Assembly: GCA_964532155.1 (NCBI GenBank)
Contig: CAZHGN010000061.1
Location: 1-5,878 of the forward strand
Length of the DNA: 5,878 nucleotides
Source: HGM11416 sp964532155
GTDB taxonomy: Bacteria; Bacillota; Clostridia; Christensenellales; Borkfalkiaceae
Reading direction: 5' to 3'
Under the pieces are notes generated by a model that had not been told where the DNA came from, did not search any database, and saw only the letters and a list, made by a program, of their open reading frames with translations. This document shows positions 1 to 5,787 of this stretch, piece after piece. Made by a program: the position numbers and the translations under genes. Every line of letters begins with the position of its first letter. Positions within the stretch are counted from its first letter, which is position 1.

Positions 1-11
1 CTTTTTCTTTT

Positions 12-93
12 GCCACTCTATACAATAAAAACACCGATAATCGACTTATAGCAAGCGTTTTATTGCTTTTTGTTCCCTTTTTAAACGCGCAGC
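12..93 (+). repeat. Dispersed hairpin element, copy 1 (partly degraded)
   Basis: This copy shares three blocks, in the same order and orientation, with the element at 5788-5878: GCCACTC (12-18), CCGATAATCGAC (34-45, bearing the small palindrome CGAT-A-ATCG), and an exact 17-base match CTTTTTAAACGCGCAGC (77-93). The distance from the second to the third block is 41 here and 40 in the other copy. A stem can form between CAATAAAA (23-30) and TTTTATTG (58-65). The right arm also holds TATAGCAAGC, whose partner is missing on the left. The left spacing is 10 nt shorter than in copy 2, which fits an internal deletion in the left arm. Function unknown; it is most simply a non-autonomous dispersed repeat. 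Confidence 0.6.
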
Positions 94-124
94 GCAATAA
101 CATTTTCGCCGTCCTTCCAAATTC

Positions 125-177
125 GCCTCCATCTCAAAAAGCCTCCATCTTTGAGGGAGGCTCATTGGCTACAAGCC
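125..177. repeat. Intergenic palindromic repeat, GCCTCC/GGAGGC type
   Basis: GCCTCCATCT occurs twice in direct orientation (125-134 and 141-150). The second copy forms a hairpin with GGAGGC (156-161), 6 bp around a 9-nt loop. The following bases, GGAGGCTCATTGGCT (156-170), match GGAGGCTTATTGGTT in the right flank (starting near 5730) at 13 of 15 positions. This looks like a small dispersed repeat, not a gene. It shows no good open frame or ribosome binding site. Confidence 0.5.
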
Positions 178-202
178 GACATTCTTTCGCACATAACACC
201 TA

Positions 203-237
203 ATTACTTCGTCGCTTCGCTTCTCGTAATGACAGGA
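203..237 (-). repeat. Dispersed CATTACGAG-type palindromic repeat
   Basis: On the minus strand this reads CCTGTCATTACGAGAAGCG, then AAGCGACGAAGTAAT. ATTAC (203-207) and GTAAT (226-230) close a small stem around a GAAGCGAAGCGACGAAG-like core. This core pattern is a familiar intergenic repeat in many unrelated bacteria. From 238 to 327 I see nothing beyond AT-rich spacer leading into the promoter. Confidence 0.5.
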
Positions 238-327
238 AAATATCAACCGTGCATGCATCCCACCCCAAAAAAACGCTACAATTAATAATTGAACAACCGC
301 CATTTTTTCGTTAAAGCAATCAAATTA

Positions 328-356
328 TTGACGGCTTTTGCAAAAAGTGCTAAAAT
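328..356 (+). promoter_or_regulatory. Sigma-A-type promoter with extended -10, driving the leader and gene 1
   Basis: The -35 box is TTGACG (328-333; 5 of 6 to TTGACA). The -10 box is TAAAAT (351-356; 5 of 6 to TATAAT). The spacer is exactly 17 bp. TGC (348-350) directly precedes the -10 box and forms an extended -10 element. The predicted transcription start is about G363, which falls at the foot of the long stem in the leader, so promoter and RNA structure support each other. This is the best promoter seen in the window. Confidence 0.75.
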
Positions 357-362
357 AGAATT

Positions 363-542
363 GCGATACAAACTTAATAGCTTATCGGGCGAAGTATACT
401 TCCGTGATGGAAGTGTGCCTTTTTGCATTACATAACATATCTTCGCTATATAAGGTATCATGTTTAAGTTTGTGTCGCAGCAAAGCGAAAAAGCGCATTT
501 TTATCGAGTGCCGTTTGCTTTGCGAGCGGCACTTTTTATTTT
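363..542 (+). ncRNA. Structured leader RNA or small RNA ending in a terminator, upstream of the TIR gene
   Basis: The RNA predicted to start at 363 folds strongly. Positions 361-377 pair with 464-480 without interruption (17 bp, two G-U), and the start site lies two bases inside this stem. Inside it, CTTAT (381-385) pairs with ATAAG (450-454), CGAAG (390-394) pairs with CTTCG (441-445), and 395-403 pairs with 409-417 around a GTGAT loop. A strong terminator hairpin follows (507-542). GCAAAGCGAAA (480-490) can pair with TTTGCTTTGC (514-523) with one bulged G. That pairing would compete with the inner part of the terminator stem, as an antiterminator would. It could be an attenuator or riboswitch-like leader for gene 1, or a separate RNA of about 180 nt. 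It does not match the riboswitch, T-box or 6S consensus patterns I can recall, so the class is unknown. Confidence 0.55.
507..542 (+). terminator. Intrinsic terminator inside the leader of gene 1
   Basis: AGTGCCGTTTG (507-517) pairs with CGAGCGGCACT (523-533), 11 bp including two G-U pairs, around a 5-nt loop. TTTTATTTT (534-542) follows at once. The hairpin lies downstream of the promoter and ends about 20 nt before the start codon of gene 1, with no coding region before it. It is therefore placed to stop transcription early (attenuation) or to end a small RNA. Confidence 0.75.
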
Positions 543-562
543 ACAAAGGGCGGAAAGCGAGT

Positions 563-3500
563 ATGGGAAACATTGTATGCAAAACTTGCGGTGGCACTGT
601 TACGAGAAAAGGCAACTACTATGTATGCGACTATTGCCATAGCAAATGGATGGTCGACGTTGCCGACGACGTTCACGCGGTCGAACGCGCCAATGCTTGG
701 GAAGCATTAAGAAACAACGATTTCGAAAAGGCGGCGGAGCTTTTTGAAAACATTATTCTGAAAGATCCAAAAAACCACGAAGCGTATTGGGGGCGTGCGC
801 TATCTTTGGCAGGCATAGTTTACGTAACCGATATGAACGAAAACAAAAAGGTTCCCACCTGCAACAATATCACGGAAGAATCGTTCGTCGACGACAAAGA
901 CGTTAAAACGGCGATTTCTCTCGCCCCGCAGGAAATTGCCGACGGATATAAGCAGCAAGCCGAATATATCGAAAAAGTACGTATCGAATGGCTTGAAAAA
1001 GCAAGCAAAGAGCCCTCATACGACGTTTTTATCAGTTTTAAGGACAGCGATCGCGAAAACGGCATCGAGCGCACGCAAGACAGTATCGACGCGCAAGATC
1101 TGTATAACGCGCTTTTAGCCGAAGGATGTAAAGTATTCTTCAGCAGAATAAGCTTGCGCGATAAGGTCGCCGAACAATACGAACCGTACATTTACAACGC
1201 CATAAAAACCGCAAAAGTCATGATCGTATTCGGCGAAAAAGCCGAGTATTTCAGTTCCGTATGGATAAAAAACGAATGGAGTCGCTTTAAAACCAGAATA
1301 GAAAAAGGCGAAAAACATAAAAACAGCTTGGTAGTAGTCTATAAAAATATGGCGCCTGCCGATCTACCTACGGTTCTTAAAAACCGCCAGTGCCTAAACG
1401 CGGCGGATATGACCTTTTTACCGACGCTTACCCGCCATATAAAACGCGTTATCGACGAAACAACCCAAGCCGTGCACATTGACCGCATAGAGATAAAAGG
1501 CGGACAAATTTCTAAAAAAAGCTCGCAAATCAAACAAGAATCTTTACAAACTCGCGAAATCGGCAGCGGCGCGATAGCCGAAACGAGCATCGACGAAAAA
1601 CAAAAATTAAGTCTTGCGCAAACTTTTTTAAACGGAAAGCAATGGGACGACGCGGAAAAGCTTATCGACGATTTATTGTTCGACAACCCCAACTACGACG
1701 AGGCGATTTGGCTTAAGCTATACGTAAAGTATCGTTGTTCAAACAACGCGGCTTTATACATGAAGGTCCGCTCGTTTACGACGGAAGATTACGCCACGAT
1801 AGAAAAAATGCTCAACTGCACGAATAAAATTCGTGCAGAAACAATCCTCGTTAATCTTTACGCAGTAGCAGCAATCTCAGACGAAAACACTTGTTTAAAA
1901 GTATTGCAATTGATTTTGCCCTTCGATTACCGCGGAAGAGCACGAAAAATCAGCGAAATCTTCGATACCGCTATTGAGAAAAATTATTATCAAGTTTTTA
2001 AACTACTCCTCACTACCCTTGACGAAAACGACGTCGATTCTTATATAGCATATAACCTTGCCTATGCGGAAAAAACGAACGACGATAAACTCAAGAGCGA
2101 ATTAGTAGAAAACGTACTCGCAGTACACGAAGGAAACGTCGAAGCTTTAAAGCTCCGTTTCGACATGCAGTTTAAATGCAAAAGCGCCCCTGAGCTTATA
2201 AAATCGTTCGAGGAAATTCTAAAATATTCTTCCCAAACCAACGAAACGGTTATCGATACCCTTTGCCAATTTTCAAAAGAACTGTACCGCAAGGAACATT
2301 GCGCGGTCGCAAAGCAAATTTTAAAATATTATTCGGGCGAATTAGCGGAAATAAAACTATTTTTGCTTAATTTAGCATACCGCATAATCGAGCAAGGGTT
2401 TTTTGAAGAAGCCGAGTATTTTTTATCCCTTATTCTTACGGTAAACGCAAACGATCCCGACGTATATTGGGGTATCTGCCTTGTTAAAGTAAAGGCAAAA
2501 AACGAAGATTTAATCGTGCAATCCGATATTCCCCTCAAACAAGTCCCCGAATATATGAAGTACTTGACGTTGGTGGACGAATCCCGCCGTCAACACTGCA
2601 TAAATATAGCCAATAATCAAGCACAAAATATACAAAAACGAGAAATCGAGAGGAAAAAACAAGAAAAAGAACGGCAAATAAAAGAAGAAGAACGCCGAAA
2701 AAATGAAGAAGCGGCGCGAAAAAGAAGAGAAGAAGAAAGGCGAATTGAAATAGCCCGGAAGAAAAGGCTTAGAAGAATTAGAATAAGAAAAATAACTATT
2801 GCCGCCGCAGTTTTAATCTTGATTGCCGTCATCGTTATTCCGATAATCGTTGAGAAAAATGAACGAAATTGGTGCACAATGACTTCCTTGGGCGATTCGT
2901 GGGCAGTTACGGGAATCGAAACGAATAATTCAAAAATTATTATTCCCGAAACGTATAAAGGAAAACCCGTTACTGCTATCGGCGATGAAGCGTTCAGCAA
3001 ATCGTTAAAAAGTATAACAATCCCCGCCAGTATAACTTCAATTGGTGAAAATGCGTTCTATGAGTGCGAGTCGATAACAAGCGTATATTACACGGGTACG
3101 ATAGACCAATGGGCACAAATAGAATTCTATGACTGGTACAGTAGTCCGATACATTTGAATAGCTGGATTGATAAGATAGATAAAGCTAAATTATATATAA
3201 ATAACGAATTAGTAACCGAAGCCAAAATAACTACCGCTACTAAAATATCAGATTGTGCATTCGGAGGATGCACGTCTTTAACAAGCGTAACAATCGGTAG
3301 CGGCGTGACCTCGATTGGGGATCGGGCGTTCAAAGATTGCTCATCGTTAACAAGCGTAACGATACCCGATAGCGTGACTTCGATTGGGGATTTCGCGTTC
3401 GATGATTGCACGTCATTAACAAGCATAAATTATACCGGAACNNNNNNNNNNNNNNNNNNNNNNNNNNNNNNNNNNNNNNNNNNNNNNNNNNNNNNNNNNN

Positions 3501-3643
3501 NNNNNNNNNNNNNNNNNNNNNNNNNNNNNNNNNNNNNNNNNACCGGAACTCTAAAACAATGGCTAAACATTAAAAAATATGGCATGTTTGAGAGCTCGTA
3601 CGGTTCTTATACCGTTTACTGTACAGACGGGACAACACACTGA
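563..3643 (+). CDS. Membrane TIR-domain protein with N-terminal zinc ribbon and TPR, and C-terminal BspA-like leucine-rich repeats
   Basis: The ATG at 563 is preferred because the zinc ribbon begins directly after it and AAAGGGCGG (545-553) can serve as ribosome binding site. The in-frame ATG at 404 lies inside the structured leader and would add 53 residues that match nothing I know. As assembled, the protein has 1026 residues. The order is: zinc ribbon (C6, C9, C22, C25); TPR-like helices (about 43-84) and linker; TIR domain (about 153-297), starting YDVFISF, with W234-x3-E238, where E238 aligns with the catalytic glutamate of NAD-cleaving TIRs; TPR-like helices from about 349; a Lys/Arg/Glu-rich coiled coil (about 690-743); one membrane span (744-763); and BspA-type LRR_5 repeats (about 777-960), some with an exact 23-residue period. 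The basic stretch before the span predicts TIR inside and LRR outside. No signal peptide or LPxTG signal is seen. TIR activity could be NAD cleavage or signalling; neither is shown. Residues 960-993 fall in an assembly gap. It is probably co-transcribed with the SPFH gene. Confidence 0.85.
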   Translation: MGNIVCKTCGGTVTRKGNYYVCDYCHSKWMVDVADDVHAVERANAWEALRNNDFEKAAELFENIILKDPKNHEAYWGRALSLAGIVYVTDMNENKKVPTCNNITEESFVDDKDVKTAISLAPQEIADGYKQQAEYIEKVRIEWLEKASKEPSYDVFISFKDSDRENGIERTQDSIDAQDLYNALLAEGCKVFFSRISLRDKVAEQYEPYIYNAIKTAKVMIVFGEKAEYFSSVWIKNEWSRFKTRIEKGEKHKNSLVVVYKNMAPADLPTVLKNRQCLNAADMTFLPTLTRHIKRVIDETTQAVHIDRIEIKGGQISKKSSQIKQESLQTREIGSGAIAETSIDEKQKLSLAQTFLNGKQWDDAEKLIDDLLFDNPNYDEAIWLKLYVKYRCSNNAALYMKVRSFTTEDYATIEKMLNCTNKIRAETILVNLYAVAAISDENTCLKVLQLILPFDYRGRARKISEIFDTAIEKNYYQVFKLLLTTLDENDVDSYIAYNLAYAEKTNDDKLKSELVENVLAVHEGNVEALKLRFDMQFKCKSAPELIKSFEEILKYSSQTNETVIDTLCQFSKELYRKEHCAVAKQILKYYSGELAEIKLFLLNLAYRIIEQGFFEEAEYFLSLILTVNANDPDVYWGICLVKVKAKNEDLIVQSDIPLKQVPEYMKYLTLVDESRRQHCINIANNQAQNIQKREIERKKQEKERQIKEEERRKNEEAARKRREEERRIEIARKKRLRRIRIRKITIAAAVLILIAVIVIPIIVEKNERNWCTMTSLGDSWAVTGIETNNSKIIIPETYKGKPVTAIGDEAFSKSLKSITIPASITSIGENAFYECESITSVYYTGTIDQWAQIEFYDWYSSPIHLNSWIDKIDKAKLYINNELVTEAKITTATKISDCAFGGCTSLTSVTIGSGVTSIGDRAFKDCSSLTSVTIPDSVTSIGDFAFDDCTSLTSINYTGXXXXXXXXXXXXXXXXXXXXXXXXXXXXXXXXXXTGTLKQWLNIKKYGMFESSYGSYTVYCTDGTTH
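3272..3409 (+). repeat. Tandem 69-bp repeat coding two 23-residue LRR units
   Basis: Two adjacent 69-bp units (3272-3340 and 3341-3409) agree at about three quarters of positions and encode residues 904-926 and 927-949 of gene 1. The protein pattern is (T/S)SLTSVTI-x2-xVTSIG-x2-AF-x2-C. A third unit begins at 3410 and runs into the gap. A diverged unit lies earlier, at about residues 813-835. This is the LRR_5 pattern of BspA-like surface proteins. Recent tandem units of this kind often break short-read assemblies. Confidence 0.8.
3442..3541. other. Assembly gap of 100 N inside gene 1
   Basis: Exactly 100 N, the usual placeholder for a gap of unknown size. ACCGGAAC stands at the left edge (3434-3441) and again at the right edge (3542-3549), both in the same codon phase. 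The two contig ends may therefore simply overlap, or a repeat copy may be missing. The 34 residues inside the gap are unknown. Confidence 0.95.
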
Positions 3644-3702
3644 TGATATAATAAACTAAGAGTAGCGATGACTTAAGAAAGAGAAATATAAACTATATCG
3701 CT

Positions 3703-3731
3703 TTTACAAAAAAAACGATAAACAATATGAA
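3703..3731 (+). promoter_or_regulatory. Weak candidate promoter before the SPFH gene
   Basis: TTTACA (3703-3708) and TATGAA (3726-3731) are 17 bp apart. The -35 box matches 5 of 6 and the -10 box 4 of 6. The predicted start near 3738 would leave almost no leader before the ribosome binding site at 3741, which weakens the case. The simpler view is read-through from gene 1 across the 111-bp AT-rich spacer. Confidence 0.25.
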
Positions 3732-3740
3732 ACAAAACGT

Positions 3741-3746
3741 AAGGAG
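3741..3746 (+). promoter_or_regulatory. Ribosome binding site of the SPFH gene
   Basis: AAGGAG stands 8 nt before the ATG at 3755, a near-ideal Bacillota Shine-Dalgarno site. It fixes the start. It is clearly better than the site before gene 1, which suggests that gene 2 is translated more strongly per transcript. Confidence 0.85.
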
Positions 3747-3754
3747 AAACACAA

Positions 3755-5422
3755 ATGGCTAAAAGTTTTGTAATTCAATGCCCCGATTGCGGAAAATACG
3801 TAGAAGTGCAGACAGGGTTCTTCGCAAAGAAAACGGCTAAATGCTCTTGCGGACGAGTGATCAACGTCAAAACGGACAAGATGACGACAAAGACTTGCCC
3901 GCACTGCGGAAACGTCGTTATGTACGACCAGAGCAAAGGCACAGACGCCGTTTGCCCCGTGTGCCACAATAAGCTCAACACGGAAGAAGATTTGTACGCA
4001 CTCGTTCACTTCACCTGCCCTTCTTGCGCGGCTCCGCAAACGGCGAATAAGAATGCCGAAACGCACACTTGTACGCTGTGCGGTACCGTAATCGACGTTA
4101 AAAAACGTCTGGCTCAAGAAGAGCATAAAAAGAGCGGCAACGCAAGCGTTATTAAATGGGAAACGTCTAACGACGTGTTCGTTTGGAAGCACCCGATCGA
4201 AGATTTTACGCTCGGCTCGCAACTTATCGTAAACGCTTCGCAAGAAGCACTGCTTTTCCGCGACGGCGTTGCCTTCGATTTATTCGGCGCGGGGCGCTAT
4301 ACGCTCGAAAAGAACGTTATTCCCGCATTGAACGATATTTATAAACTGCCCGAAGATTCGGACGTTGCCATACATAGCGAAGTGTATTTTATAAATAAAG
4401 CGATACAGACGGGCATTCGGTGGGGAACGCCGAGCAAAGTACGCATAATGGAGCCCACGCTAAACCTCCCCGTGGAGATCGGCGCACGAGGATCGTTCAA
4501 TCTCGAAGTGATAGATTCTCGTACTTTAATTACCAAATTAGTCGGCACGACGAGCGGATTTGCGCAAAGCGAAGTGAACGGAGGCGGTACGGGCTACGGA
4601 ATAGAATACGTGCGCGAAAAATTCGCCGATATGATCGCCATGAACGTTACATCCCTGCTTGCACGCATTGTTACCGAAAACGCAATCAATCTGCTTACGA
4701 TCGACACGATGAAAGCGGAGATCGCTCGGCTTTTGCGCAGTGCCGTAAACAACGGTTTGCTCGACTTCGGCTTGCAAATTCCGGAGGGGCAATTCTACGT
4801 TACGGATATCGTAACGCCCGACGACGATCCCAACTATATCCGTATGAAAAAACAGTACCTTTCTTCCCTCGATTTTAAAGACGCCGAAATCGAAGCGAGA
4901 AGAATTTCTTCTAACGCCGACCTCGAAATCGCAAGAAGACAAGCCGACGCAAGAATACGCATGGTAGATGCGCAAACGGAAGCGGACGTCGCAAAAGTTT
5001 CTGCTCAAGGGCTTGCCGATTCGGCTAAAATTATTGCAGGCGGAGCCTCCGATTCGGTCGTTATCGAAGCTAAAGGCGAAGCCGAAAGAATTAAGCTCGA
5101 AGGACATGCTGCAGTTGACGTTTACCGAGATAAATCGAATGCCGAAGCCGACGCTCTAACCGCAAAAGGCGGAAATTACGAGCAAGAAACGACGCGCATC
5201 GTTAATACTGCCATAGCGGAAAACGGCATAACCGTCGTTAATATCGAGGGTTTGGACAAGTGGACTTGCTCCGCTTGCGGAAAAACAGGCATAACGTCGA
5301 ATTTCTGTCCCGATTGCGGTGCAAGAAAATTCACACCGCCCGCCACTTGGAATTGCTCTTGCGGAAAGACGGGCATAACCTCCAAGTTTTGCCCCGATTG
5401 CGGCGCAAGAAAGCCCGAATAA
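3755..5422 (+). CDS. YdjI-like SPFH (stomatin/prohibitin superfamily) protein with five zinc ribbons
   Basis: The protein has 555 residues. Three cysteine-pair modules open it: C9/C12/C30/C32, C48/C51/C67/C70 and C88/C91/C106/C109. An SPFH domain follows (about 133-345), recognisable from DVFVWKHPIEDFTLGSQL, then SQEALLFRDG and FGAGRYTL, which resemble the YdjI / 'virion core protein-like' group (COG4260 type). Residues about 375-490 are Ala/Glu/Lys-rich helix, the oligomerising tail expected in this superfamily. Two near-copies of a zinc ribbon end the protein (C505/C508/C518/C521 and C534/C536/C546/C549), each ending FCPDCGARK. There is no membrane segment, so membrane binding would be peripheral or through a partner. 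In Bacillus subtilis, YdjI acts with YdjG and YdjH to place PspA at the membrane; neither PspA nor an NfeD-like partner is in this window. Family membership is secure. The role beside a TIR protein is inferred: a scaffold or membrane-state sensor. It is followed directly by a terminator. Confidence 0.9.
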   Translation: MAKSFVIQCPDCGKYVEVQTGFFAKKTAKCSCGRVINVKTDKMTTKTCPHCGNVVMYDQSKGTDAVCPVCHNKLNTEEDLYALVHFTCPSCAAPQTANKNAETHTCTLCGTVIDVKKRLAQEEHKKSGNASVIKWETSNDVFVWKHPIEDFTLGSQLIVNASQEALLFRDGVAFDLFGAGRYTLEKNVIPALNDIYKLPEDSDVAIHSEVYFINKAIQTGIRWGTPSKVRIMEPTLNLPVEIGARGSFNLEVIDSRTLITKLVGTTSGFAQSEVNGGGTGYGIEYVREKFADMIAMNVTSLLARIVTENAINLLTIDTMKAEIARLLRSAVNNGLLDFGLQIPEGQFYVTDIVTPDDDPNYIRMKKQYLSSLDFKDAEIEARRISSNADLEIARRQADARIRMVDAQTEADVAKVSAQGLADSAKIIAGGASDSVVIEAKGEAERIKLEGHAAVDVYRDKSNAEADALTAKGGNYEQETTRIVNTAIAENGITVVNIEGLDKWTCSACGKTGITSNFCPDCGARKFTPPATWNCSCGKTGITSKFCPDCGARKPE

Positions 5423-5431
5423 TAATACGTA

Positions 5432-5469
5432 TTACGCGCAGATATTTTGTCTGCGCGTAAAATTTTTTT
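5432..5469 (+). terminator. Intrinsic terminator of the two-gene unit
   Basis: TTACGCGCAGA (5432-5442) pairs perfectly with TCTGCGCGTAA (5450-5460), 11 bp around a 7-nt loop. AA and then seven T (5463-5469) follow. It begins 9 nt after the stop codon of the SPFH gene and ends the unit. Confidence 0.9.
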
Positions 5470-5483
5470 CACCGTCTCTCTAA

Positions 5484-5497
5484 GCCGCAAACGCGGC
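5484..5497. repeat. Short palindrome GCCGC-AAAC-GCGGC
   Basis: A perfect 5-bp stem with a 4-nt loop lies just past the terminator. There is no T-run after it and no gene nearby. It is probably part of the repeat mosaic that fills 5470-5878, a stretch in which I see no credible gene. Confidence 0.35.
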
Positions 5498-5519
5498 AAA
5501 CCCCTTGTTGCTTTAAAAA

Positions 5520-5541
5520 GCCACTCTATAAGTCGATTATC
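5520..5541 (-). repeat. Inverted fragment of the dispersed hairpin element
   Basis: TATAAGTCGATTATC (5527-5541) is the exact reverse complement of 36-50 in copy 1, a 15-base match. GCCACTCTATA (5520-5530) also repeats 12-22 exactly in direct orientation. This is a third, rearranged trace of the element at both edges of the window. Confidence 0.5.
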
Positions 5542-5552
5542 TCCGATTTCGG

Positions 5553-5595
5553 CTCCCTCACTGAGAGAGCTGTCGCCGTAAGGCGACTGAAGGAG
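5553..5595. repeat. Intergenic palindromic repeat with GTCGCC-GTAA-GGCGAC hairpin
   Basis: GTCGCC (5572-5577) and GGCGAC (5582-5587) form a perfect stem with a GTAA loop. Outside it, CTCCCTCA (5553-5560) pairs with TGAAGGAG (5588-5595) at 7 of 8 positions, with CTGAGAGAGCT between the arms. From memory, near-identical palindromes are scattered between genes in many gut Clostridia. It is probably a REP/MITE-like element. Confidence 0.6.
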
Positions 5596-5602
5596 AATGC
5601 GC

Positions 5603-5623
5603 GTTACATAACGTAACTTTTTT
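5603..5623 (+). terminator. Weak terminator-like hairpin
   Basis: GTTAC (5603-5607) pairs with GTAAC (5613-5617) around a 5-nt loop, and six T follow (5618-5623). The stem is short and AT-rich, and no transcript is known to reach it, so it may be chance. Confidence 0.25.
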
Positions 5624-5683
5624 GCTTGGTAAATTACTTATGCAACGTATATTTGCCGTTGAAAGTGTATTTACTTTTCTTAA

Positions 5684-5747
5684 CTCCTTCCCTCGCGGCG
5701 TATAACGCCGCGCCACCTCCCCCAAAGGTGGAGGCTTATTGGTTGGC
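5684..5747. repeat. Intergenic double palindrome, CGCGGCGT and CCACCT types
   Basis: CGCGGCGT (5694-5701) pairs with ACGCCGCG (5705-5712), 8 bp with a 3-nt loop. CCACCT (5713-5718) then pairs with AGGTGG (5726-5731). The tail GGAGGCTTATTGG resembles 156-168 in the left flank, and GCCGTCCTT recurs at 108-116 and 5759-5767. It belongs to the same repeat class as the left flank. Confidence 0.6.
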
Positions 5748-5787
5748 ACCGTGTAATTGCCGTCCTTACGAGCCGAAGGCGCGGCAA

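Noticed and set aside
1..327. CRISPR array or tRNA in the left flank
   Set aside because: There are no regularly spaced identical repeats and no cloverleaf. The repeats are scattered and of different families.
404..562. In-frame upstream extension of gene 1 starting at ATG 404
   Set aside because: It lacks a ribosome binding site, runs through the structured leader and terminator, and adds 53 residues with no recognisable domain. The zinc ribbon begins right after ATG 563.
3664..3705. Possible terminator between the two genes
   Set aside because: The stem AGCGAT/ATCGCT is only 6 bp with a 27-nt loop and a short T-run, too weak to call. Read-through is expected.
3704..4243. Open frame of 179 codons on the minus strand
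   Set aside because: It is antisense to the start of the SPFH gene, with no recognisable domain.
4420..4878. Open frame of 152 codons on the plus strand
   Set aside because: It lies wholly inside the SPFH gene in another frame, is very rich in Arg and Ser, and has no recognisable domain.
4538..5107. Open frame of 189 codons on the minus strand
   Set aside because: It is antisense to the well-supported SPFH gene; its length reflects the codon use of that gene. No domain is visible.
5558..5749. Open frame of 63 codons on the minus strand
   Set aside because: It is made of palindromic repeat sequence and has no credible protein pattern.
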